A DNA stretch of 64,000 nt. It comes from Saprospiraceae bacterium. Lineage in GTDB: Bacteria > Bacteroidota > Bacteroidia > Chitinophagales > Saprospiraceae. Each line of letters opens with the position of its first letter. The first letter of the stretch is position 1. The notes beneath the pieces are model-generated. The model was given only the letters and a program-made list of their open reading frames with translations, ran no database searches and was not told where the DNA came from. Both the position numbers and the translations under genes were made by a program. The stretch covers positions 3,114 to 67,113 of the forward strand of contig JAHDHW010000001.1 of assembly GCA_020631105.1 (NCBI GenBank). The letters are read 5' to 3'. Below, one piece after another: positions 17,223 through 26,479 of this stretch.

Positions 17223-19352
17223 CTACTCTTTAGCGTATTTTTTATCATCCATGTCTCTAAGGATATTCAGTGCCTCTTCGATATAGATATCTTTTTTGAT
17301 CGATTTGACCCAATCATCATTACGCGCTACACGAGATTCGTCTTCATTTATAAAATCCATGTCTACTTCCAGGTTTCTAATGGATAGACCTTCAATTTCT
17401 TTAAACATATCCTCGTACTTTTTAGACTCTTTCTCAAGCTCTTCCATTTCTTTTTGGTACTCCTTAAGATTAAGACTATAGTCTGTATCTTCTCTTTGCT
17501 CTTGAAGACGTTTTGCACTTTCAAGTACTAACTGGAATGTAGGATTATTATTTACTCTTTTTTCACTAGCGGATTTCCATTGATCTAAACCATCTAAGCT
17601 GGTAACTGCCTGCGAATAATCCACTTTATCGATCTTATTCCAATCCATTGGATATTCATGATCTTTCTCTCCTACTTCAATATAGTGGTAACGGTCCGGT
17701 AAAACGATATCCGGCACTACTCCTTTAAGCTGAGTAGATCCGCCATTGACCCGGTAAAATTTCTGGATAGTTAGTTTGATATTCCCCAGAGGTTTCACTT
17801 CATTATAGCCTCTTAAGGCACGATCAAGATCTATAAATCTTTGTACAGTTCCTTTACCAAAAGTAGATTTACTACCGACGATTACAGCGCGACCATAATC
17901 CTGTAAGGCTGCAGCAAGAATCTCTGAAGCAGATGCACTAAACTGATTAACAAGTACGATTAGTTTACCATCATATTGTACGTCATCATCTCTGTCTTCC
18001 AAAACATCCGGCGCTTCTCCTCTACTCTTTACCTGAACGATTGGTCCTTCTTCGATGAACAGGCCAGACATTTTAACAACATCCCTAAGTGATCCACCGC
18101 CATTATTTCGTAAGTCAAGGATAATCCCGTTGACATTTTGATCTTTTAATTTTTCTACTTCGTTTGCTACATCTGTAGCACAACTACGTCCACCTGAGCG
18201 ATTAAAGTCTGCATAGAATCGCGGAAGTTTAATATATCCAATATTATTAGCCTTGCCTGGTAAATCCAGAATTACTGATTTCGCATAACTTTCAGCAGTA
18301 ATAACTAATTCCCGAACAATAGCTATCGTTTTGATCGTACCATCTACTTTCTTAATCGTTAAGTTTACAGTTGTTCCTTTTTTCCCTCGGATCAATTTTA
18401 CAACATCATCAATTCGATACCCCATTACATTAACAGGTTCTTCACCTTCCTGTGCAACTGCAGTAATCAGGTCATTTGCTTCCAACTCTTTTTGTTTCCA
18501 TGCCGGTCCACCAGGAACGATTTCAGAAACTTTTGTATAGTCCCCTTCTGTCATCAGTCGAGCACCAATTCCTTCCAGTGCACCTGACATTGTAATGTCA
18601 AAATTCTCCTTGTCTTTAGGGGCATAATACCCGGTATGAGGGTCGTAAATATTAGTGATAGCGTTTAGATAATCACTAAAACGATCAGAACGTCGTAGTT
18701 TACTAAGGCGGTTAAATACTTTGTCATAATTTTCTTTAACGGCTTCACGAGCTTCTTTCTCCATTTCTTCGAAAGATTTCTCTTCCTTTTCCTCTGCGGC
18801 TTCTTTTTCTTCTACATCTTCTTGAGACTGAGCCTCAATTTTATCTGCTAAGCGAGCCATTACTTCATACTTAAGCGATTTGCGCCAGTAATCTTTCAAT
18901 TCAGCATCGTCTTTTGCAAAAGGCTTTTTCTCGCCGTCAAATTCAATTGATTCTTTAGCGGTATAATCAAAAGGCTTAGCCAGGATATCCTGATAAAAGC
19001 CTTCCGCTTTACCAATGCCTTCAATTAACAATTGCTCCGACAAATCAAAAAAGGGAAAACTCGCTTTTAAGGTCTGATCGTCAATATCAAGACGATGCTT
19101 CTCTAGTCGAGCTACATCTTTTTGAGTCAACCATCGATGTCCACCATCGATACGATCCATATAAAGGTCATATACTCGCTTAGAAAACTGGTCATCTATT
19201 TCTACTGGGTTGAAGTGTAATTGCTCCAAGCCACTTAACATAGTCTGGATCATAATTGCTTCTTTCTCCGATCGATCAGCACTAGGCGTGAAACTCCATA
19301 CGGCAAAAGCAATAGCTATCAGGGATAAAAAAATCGGGCCTCTCACTTTCAT
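17223..19352 (-). CDS. Carboxy-terminal processing protease (Prc/tail-specific protease)
   Basis: 709 residues, close to the size of E. coli Prc and much larger than short CtpA enzymes. A signal or anchor helix (about 5-22) is followed by an N-terminal helical region, a PDZ domain (GIGARLMTEGDYTKVSEIVPG), the S41 protease core and a C-terminal helical domain. The Ser/Lys dyad is visible as Ser in NQFSASASE near residue 470 and Lys in STFGKGTVQ near 498. It acts in the periplasm on protein C-termini and may influence peptidoglycan hydrolases. Monocistronic with a strong terminator. Confidence 0.95.
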   Translation of the reverse strand: MKVRGPIFLSLIAIAFAVWSFTPSADRSEKEAIMIQTMLSGLEQLHFNPVEIDDQFSKRVYDLYMDRIDGGHRWLTQKDVARLEKHRLDIDDQTLKASFPFFDLSEQLLIEGIGKAEGFYQDILAKPFDYTAKESIEFDGEKKPFAKDDAELKDYWRKSLKYEVMARLADKIEAQSQEDVEEKEAAEEKEEKSFEEMEKEAREAVKENYDKVFNRLSKLRRSDRFSDYLNAITNIYDPHTGYYAPKDKENFDITMSGALEGIGARLMTEGDYTKVSEIVPGGPAWKQKELEANDLITAVAQEGEEPVNVMGYRIDDVVKLIRGKKGTTVNLTIKKVDGTIKTIAIVRELVITAESYAKSVILDLPGKANNIGYIKLPRFYADFNRSGGRSCATDVANEVEKLKDQNVNGIILDLRNNGGGSLRDVVKMSGLFIEEGPIVQVKSRGEAPDVLEDRDDDVQYDGKLIVLVNQFSASASEILAAALQDYGRAVIVGSKSTFGKGTVQRFIDLDRALRGYNEVKPLGNIKLTIQKFYRVNGGSTQLKGVVPDIVLPDRYHYIEVGEKDHEYPMDWNKIDKVDYSQAVTSLDGLDQWKSASEKRVNNNPTFQLVLESAKRLQEQREDTDYSLNLKEYQKEMEELEKESKKYEDMFKEIEGLSIRNLEVDMDFINEDESRVARNDDWVKSIKKDIYIEEALNILRDMDDKKYAKE

Positions 19353-19575
19353 ATCATCATTATATTTAAAAATTGAGAAAAGTCATTAATTGACAGGTAA
19401 GTGTAAAACGCTTTTTAAAGCTTACTAAATATACCTTATTTTATATAAAATGTTCGGCGATAATCCTGCCAAAGTAAATTTTTAACGTAATTATAACGCC
19501 TTTTCGATCAAAGATATTGGGAGTGCGATGAATGACCATTCATTGAATGGAATAGCATCTACCCCTAAAACGACA

Positions 19576-19608
19576 AAACGGGTTTGCCACATTGCGACAA
19601 ACCCGTTT
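19576..19608 (-). terminator. Terminator of hppA
   Basis: Arms AAACGGGTTTG (19576-19586) and CAAACCCGTTT (19598-19608), followed on the minus strand by TGTCGTTTTAGGGG. It lies 20 bp past the hppA stop codon. The rest of the 19353-19575 gap shows only a short palindrome around 19529-19542 and the upstream region of the protease gene. Confidence 0.85.
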
Positions 19609-19628
19609 CATAAAGATATTGTTATTGA

Positions 19629-21818
19629 TTAAATAAATGGTGCAATTACTAGTGCAACCACTGACATTAATTTCAATAGAATATTAAGAGATGGTCCAGA
19701 AGTATCCTTAAACGGATCTCCAACGGTATCTCCTACTACTGTTGCTTTGTGAGCATCAGATCCTTTGTAGTACATTTTACCTTGGATTTCAACACCTTCT
19801 TCAAACATTTTCTTTGCATTATCCCAGGCACCACCAGCGTTAGACTGGAAGATCGCCATTAATACACCACAAACGGTAACACCTGCTAATAATCCACCTA
19901 GCATCTCACCACCACCGATAAATCCAACCAATACCGGAGAGACTACAGCGATTAAGCCAGGCACCACCATTTCTCGAATAGAAGCTGCCGTAGAAATAGC
20001 AACACATTTATCATATTCTGCTTTTCCATCTGCTGCTTCAAAAGTTTTCTTATCAGCATCTGACCAATCTGCAAACTCTTTTCCATCGTTTTCCTTCATT
20101 ACAGCGAGTGCAGCTGTCAACTCAGGAATAGTTTTGAACTGGCGACGTACTTCCTGAATCATATCCATCGCAGCGCGACCAACAGCATTCATTGAAAGTG
20201 CAGAGAATAAGAAAGGTAACATACCTCCAACCAATAATGCAGCCATTACTTTAGGATTCATGATATTGATACCTGCAAGTTGTGCATCTGGATTAGCAAC
20301 GTTATAAGCAGTAATAAATGCTGCAAATAAAGCTAGTGTAGTTAATGCTGCAGAGCCAATCGCAAATCCTTTTCCGATCGCTGCTGTCGTATTACCTACT
20401 GCATCCAGTTTATCTGTCTTTTGACGTACTTCTTTTGGTAATTCTGCCATCTCAGCGATACCCCCTGCATTATCCGCAATCGGTCCGTAAGCATCTACTG
20501 CCAGTTGAATACCTGTATTAGAAAGCATACCTACTGCAGCAATCGCAATACCGTAAAGGCCCGCGAAGTGATGAGCTCCAATGATCGCAGCTCCTAGAAT
20601 CAAAATAGGAATAGCCGTTGATTGCATACCTACACCTAAACCTGCGATAATATTTGTAGCCGCTCCAGTTAATGACTGGTCAACAATTGATTTTACTGGT
20701 TTTGTACCTGTACCTGTATAGAACTCCGTAACAATACCAATTAATAATCCAGACGCTAATCCAAATAATACTGCCCAGAATACTCCCATTGAAGAGTAAT
20801 CTACTCCGTTGAATGTCCATGCTTCCGGAAGCATCCATTTTACGATAGCAAAAGTCGCAGCTAACATCAAACCAGCAGAAATAAACTCTCCTGTATTCAA
20901 TGCTTTTTGAGGATCACCACCTTCCTTAACTTTTACGAAGAAAGTTCCGATGATAGAAGTGATGATACCAACTCCAGCCAATACTAAAGGAAGTAATACC
21001 GCTGAAAGGCCATCAAAATTATCTGCCCATGCACCGCCATTAACAGCAGCATCTGCGATAAATGCAGCTCCCAATACCATTGTACCAATGATTGAACCTA
21101 CGTATGATTCGAAAAGGTCAGCTCCCATACCCGCTACGTCTCCAACATTATCACCAACGTTATCTGCAATAGTTGCAGGATTCAAAGGGTGATCCTCAGG
21201 AATACCCGCCTCAACTTTTCCTACAAGGTCAGCGCCCACATCAGCAGCTTTGGTATAAATACCTCCACCTACTCTCGCAAATAATGCAATTGATGAAGCT
21301 CCAAAAGAGAACCCAGTGATTACTGTGATCACTTTATTGATGTTCCAGTCCATGCCACTGTACAAAAGGAATAAACTTCCTAATCCAAGCACACCTAAAC
21401 CAACAACTCCCATACCCATTACAGCTCCACCACTAAAAGCAACTTCAAGTGCTTTACCTAAACTGGTACGTGCAGCATTGGTAGTACGCACATTTGCTTT
21501 AGTCGCTACCTTCATACCAATGAAGCCTGCTAAAGCAGAACAAATAGCTCCAAGAACAAAAGATAAACCTACTAATGGAGAAGATCCTTCTTGCATTCCA
21601 CTCCATACCATCAATGCAGCAACTATGACTACAAAGATAGAGAGTACTCGATATTCTGCTTTAAGGAACGCCATTGCTCCGTCAGAGATGTTTTTGGCAA
21701 TAGTTGCCATACGCTCTGTTCCAACCTCTTGCTTAGAAACCCATGAAGACTTCCAGAAGGTGTACAAAAGCGCTATTACTCCTAAAACAGGAATAGCATA
21801 AGTAATTGTTTGACCCAT
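19629..21818 (-). CDS. hppA: Membrane-bound ion-pumping pyrophosphatase
   Basis: 729 residues with about 16 membrane helices. It hydrolyses pyrophosphate and pumps H+ or Na+ across the inner membrane. The substrate site motif [11 protein letters not shown] and the acidic [18 protein letters not shown] are intact, as is the C-terminal [17 protein letters not shown]. At the position that decides potassium dependence the sequence reads [10 protein letters not shown], with Ala rather than Lys, the pattern of K+-dependent enzymes. Pumped ion cannot be told with confidence. Single gene with its own promoter and terminator. Confidence 0.97.
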   Translation of the reverse strand: MGQTITYAIPVLGVIALLYTFWKSSWVSKQEVGTERMATIAKNISDGAMAFLKAEYRVLSIFVVIVAALMVWSGMQEGSSPLVGLSFVLGAICSALAGFIGMKVATKANVRTTNAARTSLGKALEVAFSGGAVMGMGVVGLGVLGLGSLFLLYSGMDWNINKVITVITGFSFGASSIALFARVGGGIYTKAADVGADLVGKVEAGIPEDHPLNPATIADNVGDNVGDVAGMGADLFESYVGSIIGTMVLGAAFIADAAVNGGAWADNFDGLSAVLLPLVLAGVGIITSIIGTFFVKVKEGGDPQKALNTGEFISAGLMLAATFAIVKWMLPEAWTFNGVDYSSMGVFWAVLFGLASGLLIGIVTEFYTGTGTKPVKSIVDQSLTGAATNIIAGLGVGMQSTAIPILILGAAIIGAHHFAGLYGIAIAAVGMLSNTGIQLAVDAYGPIADNAGGIAEMAELPKEVRQKTDKLDAVGNTTAAIGKGFAIGSAALTTLALFAAFITAYNVANPDAQLAGINIMNPKVMAALLVGGMLPFLFSALSMNAVGRAAMDMIQEVRRQFKTIPELTAALAVMKENDGKEFADWSDADKKTFEAADGKAEYDKCVAISTAASIREMVVPGLIAVVSPVLVGFIGGGEMLGGLLAGVTVCGVLMAIFQSNAGGAWDNAKKMFEEGVEIQGKMYYKGSDAHKATVVGDTVGDPFKDTSGPSLNILLKLMSVVALVIAPFI

Positions 21819-21912
21819 TTTATATCGTCGTTTTGTTAGAAAATTTTAATTAATACTATATGAATTTATTATCTATCTATGCTTCAATAGCACAGCTTTT
21901 ATTCACGGTGGG

Positions 21913-21943
21913 CAAAAGTACGGTTATTTTGCATATTCAGCAA
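21913..21943 (-). promoter_or_regulatory. Probable promoter of hppA
   Basis: On the minus strand, GTTG, 20 bp, then TACTTTTG (21920-21913), matching TAnnTTTG. It lies 94 bp before the hppA start codon. Confidence 0.55.
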
Positions 21944-21981
21944 CTTCATTCTCTAGTTATTTATCCTCCTAATTGCTTCTA

Positions 21982-22551
21982 TTACAGCCACTTAATCTTT
22001 AAGTCGACAGGATCCCGCTCACCAGGGAGCTCTGGCCCTTCATAATTACCCATATAAAAGAATCCCAAGCATCGCTCTCCTTCTTCTAACTTTAGCATCT
22101 CGCCAGCTGCATGGATGGACGAAGGCGAACTCCAATAGCCCCCAATACCCAATGCAGTTGCCGTTAACCACATATTCTGCACCGCACAGGATACTGCTGC
22201 TATTTCTTCCCATTCCGGAACGCGTTCAGCAGGATCCCTAAACATACATATAGCTATTACGCAAGCACTTTGTAAAGGTTTACGAATCGTCTTTTCGTAC
22301 TTTTTCTGTGAAAAATCTTCCGGGGCAGTATGTGTTTTATAAAAATCACCTAAAAATTCCGATAATTGATTTAAGGATTGCCCAGTCATCACTTTAAACC
22401 GCCAGGGTTCTGTTTTTCGATGACTAGGTGCCCAGTTCGCATTTTCCAGAATAGTTTCGATGACTGATCGATCAATCGGCGTATCGGAATACATGTTTGG
22501 AAATATAGCACGACGCTTACGGATTAATTCGTTAAGCTCTTGAATATTCAT
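21982..22551 (-). CDS. Nitroreductase family protein (YdjA-like)
   Basis: 189 residues, typical of the short FMN-binding nitroreductases. The N-terminal part RKRRAIFPNMY and NANWAPSHRKTEPWRF match the YdjA-like branch, and the dinucleotide-binding region GIGGYWSSP is present. It is likely a cytoplasmic NAD(P)H-dependent reductase; substrate unknown. It is convergent with nothing and precedes hppA on the same strand, but a promoter separates them. Confidence 0.9.
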   Translation of the reverse strand: MNIQELNELIRKRRAIFPNMYSDTPIDRSVIETILENANWAPSHRKTEPWRFKVMTGQSLNQLSEFLGDFYKTHTAPEDFSQKKYEKTIRKPLQSACVIAICMFRDPAERVPEWEEIAAVSCAVQNMWLTATALGIGGYWSSPSSIHAAGEMLKLEEGERCLGFFYMGNYEGPELPGERDPVDLKIKWL

Positions 22552-22753
22552 TTTGTATCATTTTTATTCGAAGGTATTAGAGCCGCTTATATTGCTACGC
22601 ATCAGGCTCCGACGGGCGAATATAATCAGCAATGATCTAAAGTTGAAAAAATGAGAAGAGTTAAAATATTCACAACTTTCAGAAAAAATTGAAAGTTTGT
22701 TTGAAAAGGCTTATCTTGTACCTATAAAGTCATAATCTCAAAACCAAAATATT

Positions 22754-23206
22754 ATGAAACGCGGATATAAATTTCTCAGAGTCGATAACATCATTCAGTG
22801 GATCCTGATTTGTACCTATGTGGCAGCAGGTTTAGGGGCCTTGGTAGATCGGGATATTGTAATCTTTCTTTTAGTGGTGCAATTTTTTCTTGGAGGATGG
22901 CAGCTTTTAAGTGGTATTATTCTATTCGCACTAACGAAAAATAAAAAACGGCTTAACTACCTACTTACTGTCCTTGCTTACTTTGTAATCTTTGCCCTGG
23001 GGAGCATGCTGATTGCTCAGGGAATATTTAAAGAAACCAAAGCTCTAATGGTCCTCAGTACCATCCTCGTTCCTATGGTAATTGCATTTTGGTATTTTGG
23101 GATGACGCAAGTTGACTACAAAGAAGTCAAGCAACAAAAAAATCCGGATGCCCCTGATAAAAGCCATTTACAGGAGGAAATTCTTGACGATGGAATTTGG
23201 GAGTAA
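22754..23206 (+). CDS. Small four-helix membrane protein 1 of 3
   Basis: 150 residues, four predicted membrane helices (about 15-33, 38-60, 73-92 and 97-115) and a hydrophilic acidic C-terminus ending in DDGIWE. No recognised family. The motif FLGGWQLLSG recurs in the next two genes as IGIWQFLGN and LGIWQIVSA, so the three look like diverged tandem copies. Probable operon with the following genes (23-bp gap). No enzyme motif is seen. Confidence 0.75.
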   Translation: MKRGYKFLRVDNIIQWILICTYVAAGLGALVDRDIVIFLLVVQFFLGGWQLLSGIILFALTKNKKRLNYLLTVLAYFVIFALGSMLIAQGIFKETKALMVLSTILVPMVIAFWYFGMTQVDYKEVKQQKNPDAPDKSHLQEEILDDGIWE

Positions 23207-23229
23207 AGCAGGGATAAAATAAATAGGAT

Positions 23230-23610
23230 ATGAGCAAGAGAATCAGATTACTAAAAATCGATGTCATCGTACAGCGAGGGCTTATGATCCTCTTTTTAGT
23301 CCTTGGCTTAAGGGTTTTAAATGGTCAAGATTATCAATTAGCCTTATTATTTCCTCTATTATTTATAGGAATCTGGCAATTCTTGGGGAATGTCTATCAT
23401 ATGGACCATACCAACAACACTAATCGAAAGCACTATTTCCTGGCCACCATTAGCTACTTTGTAGGCATAAGCCTTATTATCGCTATATTCTCCTTTACTC
23501 AAGATATCGAGCATAGCTTAATGGTCATTCCACCAGTGATTTTAGCAATATCGTATTACGTTATTTCGGAAGTTGAATATCGTTCAGCAAAAGTCAAAAG
23601 AAAAAATTAA
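23230..23610 (+). CDS. Small four-helix membrane protein 2 of 3
   Basis: 126 residues with four predicted membrane helices and a short basic C-terminus (KVKRKN). It shares hydropathy, size and the central IGIWQFLGN motif with its neighbours, which supports tandem duplication. It lies 23 bp after the first copy and 4 bp before the third. Function unknown. Confidence 0.75.
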   Translation: MSKRIRLLKIDVIVQRGLMILFLVLGLRVLNGQDYQLALLFPLLFIGIWQFLGNVYHMDHTNNTNRKHYFLATISYFVGISLIIAIFSFTQDIEHSLMVIPPVILAISYYVISEVEYRSAKVKRKN

Positions 23611-23614
23611 TCCA

Positions 23615-23971
23615 ATGATCAGTACATTCAGAATGAAGCTTGACCTTATTGGTCAGATACTTTTAATCAGTGCTGCGATCCTCTTTCTTATCTTAGAAAG
23701 TAGTATTCGCTGGACCAATACTTTTATAATCATTTTGGGTATTTGGCAGATTGTCAGTGCGATCCACTTACTAGTAGTTTATCGTCATATCAAGCGGATT
23801 AATTTCTTAAAAGCCTTTTTGGTTTTAGTCTTGAGCCTCCCCCTTTGGATCAACTTTGTCGGCACCTTAGCTTACCTCCCGGTCGCAGGTGTCCTGATCT
23901 GGTACTTTGTCCAGACGATATACGAAACACGAATTGTACTCCGCCGCCCAAGGTCTTTTTGGGATTTATAA
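23615..23971 (+). CDS. Small four-helix membrane protein 3 of 3
   Basis: 118 residues from ATG at 23615. An earlier ATG at 23573 lies inside the preceding gene and would add a charged tail out of keeping with the others. Four membrane helices and the motif LGIWQIVSA are visible; the C-terminus RPRSFWDL is aromatic, like WE at the end of the first copy. It ends 20 bp before the palindromic operator of the metal regulator. Confidence 0.7.
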   Translation: MISTFRMKLDLIGQILLISAAILFLILESSIRWTNTFIIILGIWQIVSAIHLLVVYRHIKRINFLKAFLVLVLSLPLWINFVGTLAYLPVAGVLIWYFVQTIYETRIVLRRPRSFWDL

Positions 23972-23991
23972 TTTTTGCGATGCAAAAGAAT

Positions 23992-24011
23992 TTTTTAGAT
24001 TAATCTAAAAA
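23992..24011. promoter_or_regulatory. Palindromic operator of the DtxR/MntR-type regulator
   Basis: TTTTTAGATTAATCTAAAAA is a perfect 20-bp palindrome ending 29 bp before the regulator's start codon. It overlaps the expected -33 region of the promoter whose -7 element is TATATTTG (24016-24023). Size, symmetry and the TTAG/CTAA core resemble DtxR/MntR operators, so autoregulation by metal is inferred. Confidence 0.75.
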
Positions 24012-24016
24012 TTATT

Positions 24017-24042
24017 ATATTTGTATTAAATGATACAAATAT
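24017..24042. promoter_or_regulatory. Second inverted repeat overlapping -7 element and start codon
   Basis: ATATTTGTAT (24017-24026) and ATACAAATAT (24033-24042) are perfect 10-bp arms around a 6-bp centre. It covers the -7 element and the first two bases of the ATG. It may be a second regulator site or a hairpin in a very short leader. Confidence 0.6.
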
Positions 24043-24700
24043 GATATCGCATACAGAAGAAAATTATCTAAAAGCGATCTATAAAATCTTAGAAAAAGGT
24101 AGCGGTTCTGCCAGTACGAACGCCATCTCCAAAGAGATGAACACCAGTGCTGCCTCCGTCACTGACATGCTTAAGCGATTGGCTGATAAAGATTGTATTG
24201 ACTATAAAAAATACAAAGGGGTTACGCTTACCAATAAAGGCAAAAACATTGCGACCACTCTTATACGTAAGCATCGACTATGGGAAGTATTTCTCGTAGA
24301 GAAGTTAAATTTTTCGTGGGATGAAATCCATGAGATCGCAGAAGAAATGGAACATATCCAGTCCGAAGAATTAGTCAGTCGCCTGGATGCTTTCCTGGAC
24401 CATCCTCGCTTTGACCCGCATGGTGATCCGATTCCGGATGCGGAGGGGCACTTTACCTTCCGAAAGCAAAGAGCGCTTACAGAATTACCATTAGAAAAAT
24501 CTGCAGTTATTGTTGGGGTAAAAGAAAGCTCCAGTCCTTTCTTACAATATCTAACACAACAAGGGCTTGCCCTTGGTACAACTATAAAACTATTGGAACG
24601 ATTCGATTATGATGGCTCCATAAAAGTCCTCATTAATGGTTCGAAAGAATTAGTGCTTTCACAAAAGGTAGGCAACAACCTTTATGTACAACAATCATAA
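24041..24700 (+). CDS. DtxR/MntR-family metal-dependent transcriptional regulator
   Basis: 219 residues. Order: winged-helix DNA-binding domain (EENYLKAIYKILE to about 65), a dimerisation and metal-binding domain with HRLWEVFLVEKL and EEMEHIQSEELVSRLD, and a C-terminal FeoA/SH3-like domain (ALTELPLEKSAVIVGVKE to the end). With Mn2+ or Fe2+ bound, such proteins repress metal-uptake genes. It lies 26 bp upstream of the substrate-binding protein and is preceded by two palindromes. Manganese is the likelier metal, by context only. Confidence 0.93.
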   Translation: MISHTEENYLKAIYKILEKGSGSASTNAISKEMNTSAASVTDMLKRLADKDCIDYKKYKGVTLTNKGKNIATTLIRKHRLWEVFLVEKLNFSWDEIHEIAEEMEHIQSEELVSRLDAFLDHPRFDPHGDPIPDAEGHFTFRKQRALTELPLEKSAVIVGVKESSSPFLQYLTQQGLALGTTIKLLERFDYDGSIKVLINGSKELVLSQKVGNNLYVQQS

Positions 24701-24726
24701 TTGACTTTAGAATTAAGTAAACAGAT

Positions 24727-25722
24727 ATGAAAAAATTAACCCTAATACTATTTTTTATAAGCTTGAATATTTTAAGCTTTGGGCAAGATAAACCTAAAGT
24801 AGTCGCGACCGCAACGATGATCTGGGATATGGCAAAAGCAGTGGGCGGTGACTTGATAGAAGTAGAAAGCATTGTGCCGATTGGTGGTGATCCACATTTA
24901 CATGAGCCAACTCCAAGGGATGCTAAGCTCGTCGCCTCTGCTCAATTAATTCTTAAAAATGGTTTGACCTTCGAAGGATGGTTAGATGAGTTGATAGAAA
25001 ACTCTGGAACGGAAGCGAAAACGATTTTAGTTACCAAAGATGTCAACCCTATCAAGAGTTTAACTTATGAAAACTCCGCTGATCCTCATGCCTGGATGGA
25101 TGTAAGGAATGGAATGGTCTACGCAAAGAATATCAAGGATGCTTTAGTGGAGCTTGCACCAGCGAATAAAAAAGAATTCGAAGATAATTACCAAAGTTAT
25201 ATCAAAGAGTTAGAAGCCTTGGACGAATATATCATTGAGCAATTAAATAAGATCCCCAAAGAAAAAAGAATCCTGATTACTTCTCATGATGCGTTTCAGT
25301 ATTACGGTCGACGCTATGGTATTCAATTAGAAGCAATACTTGGGACCTCTACTGATGCAGAAGCTCAAACTTCGGATATCCGCCGCTTAAACCAGGTAAT
25401 TCGGGATAGCAAAGTACCAGCAGTATTCATTGAGAGTACTATTAATCCAAAGTTATTAAAGCAATTGGCAAAAGATAATGACATCGTAATCGGAGGAGAG
25501 CTTTATGCTGATTCTATTGGTGATGAAGATAGCCCTGCACCAAGCTATATTGAGATGCTACGACATAATACAGATACGATTGTCAAAGGCTTGCTCTACG
25601 AAAAAACCGATGACTCTATTGAAAAAGAAAATGAAGAATCAACCAATTACTGGCTTTTTGGTTTATTAGCTGTTTTGTTTATCGGTGGATTCTTAATTGT
25701 TGTACGACGACTTAATAACTAA
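24727..25722 (+). CDS. Metal ABC transporter substrate-binding protein (TroA/ZnuA family) with C-terminal membrane anchor
   Basis: 331 residues. Signal peptide (about 1-19, ILSFGQ), then a cluster A-I metal-binding protein. Likely ligands are His in DPHLHEP (near 56-58), His in DPHAWMD (near 119), and an acidic residue in ADSIGDEDS (near 262). Uniquely placed is a C-terminal hydrophobic helix (about 305-323, FGLLAVLFIGGFLIVV) followed by RRLNN, which would tether it to the inner membrane from the periplasmic side. It probably binds Mn, Zn or Fe. The ATPase gene follows 5 bp later. Confidence 0.92.
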   Translation: MKKLTLILFFISLNILSFGQDKPKVVATATMIWDMAKAVGGDLIEVESIVPIGGDPHLHEPTPRDAKLVASAQLILKNGLTFEGWLDELIENSGTEAKTILVTKDVNPIKSLTYENSADPHAWMDVRNGMVYAKNIKDALVELAPANKKEFEDNYQSYIKELEALDEYIIEQLNKIPKEKRILITSHDAFQYYGRRYGIQLEAILGTSTDAEAQTSDIRRLNQVIRDSKVPAVFIESTINPKLLKQLAKDNDIVIGGELYADSIGDEDSPAPSYIEMLRHNTDTIVKGLLYEKTDDSIEKENEESTNYWLFGLLAVLFIGGFLIVVRRLNN

Positions 25723-25727
25723 ACATA

Positions 25728-26477
25728 ATGACCGATCAATATTCTATCGTCATCAAAGGACTTTCCGTTTCGTATGAGAAGAAACGTGTACTGACCAATA
25801 TTTTTCTCAATATTGATACTGGAAAAATACATGGGGTTGTGGGGCCAAATGGTGCAGGTAAATCTACGCTCTTTAAGTCTATCCTGGGTTTAATTGATAT
25901 TAATACCGGGAGTGTCCTAATCAACAATGACACTATCAAATCACAGCGTAAGAAAGTCGTCTATGTTCCTCAAAAAAACGATGTTGATTGGAATTTCCCT
26001 GCCACTGTTTTTGACATTGTACTTATGGGACGTTACCCACACAAAAAAGTCTTTAGTCGTTTGTCAAAAAAGGATCGGGAAATTGCTATGGAAGCATTGG
26101 AGGAAGCAGGAATGACGCATTTCAAAAATCGTCAGATTGGTGAACTTTCAGGTGGTCAGCAGCAACGGGTATTTTTAGCACGTGCACTTTGCCAGCGAGC
26201 AGATATATTTTTACTTGACGAGCCTTTTGTCGGAGTGGATATGACCACTGAAGAGAAGATTATTCAGATTCTTAAAAGCCTGGCGGATCAGGGTAAAACC
26301 TTATTGGTAGTACACCACGATTTATCAACAGTCAATAGTTACTTTGACAAAGTAATCTTACTGAATCAAAGGTTGATTGCACATGGTGACACGGAAACTA
26401 CTTTTACAGAAGAGCATATTGCCAAAGCCTACGGCGGACAACTTCCGATACTACACAAGTCTGGAATGGTGGAATAA
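25728..26477 (+). CDS. Metal ABC transporter ATP-binding protein
   Basis: 249 residues, complete ABC domain: P-loop GPNGAGKSTLF near residue 42, Q-loop VPQKNDVDWNFP, signature LSGGQQQRVFLARAL, Walker B IFLLDEPFVGVD and the H-loop HHDLS. The VDWNFP stretch is typical of Mn/Zn/Fe importers. The expected permease gene does not follow: the next gene starts on the opposite strand 3 bp later. The permease must be elsewhere, or another transporter shares this ATPase. Confidence 0.93.
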   Translation: MTDQYSIVIKGLSVSYEKKRVLTNIFLNIDTGKIHGVVGPNGAGKSTLFKSILGLIDINTGSVLINNDTIKSQRKKVVYVPQKNDVDWNFPATVFDIVLMGRYPHKKVFSRLSKKDREIAMEALEEAGMTHFKNRQIGELSGGQQQRVFLARALCQRADIFLLDEPFVGVDMTTEEKIIQILKSLADQGKTLLVVHHDLSTVNSYFDKVILLNQRLIAHGDTETTFTEEHIAKAYGGQLPILHKSGMVE

Positions 26478-26479
26478 GT

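Noticed and set aside
21316-21801. 161-codon plus-strand frame rich in Pro, Thr and Ile inside hppA
   Set aside because: Shadow of the Ala/Gly/Val-rich hppA coding sequence; no start signal or family.
25160-25176. CAGCGAATAAAAAAGA inside the metal-binding protein gene, resembling the dispersed repeat
   Set aside because: Lacks the GGATC half and encodes ordinary residues (ANKKE); treated as coincidence.
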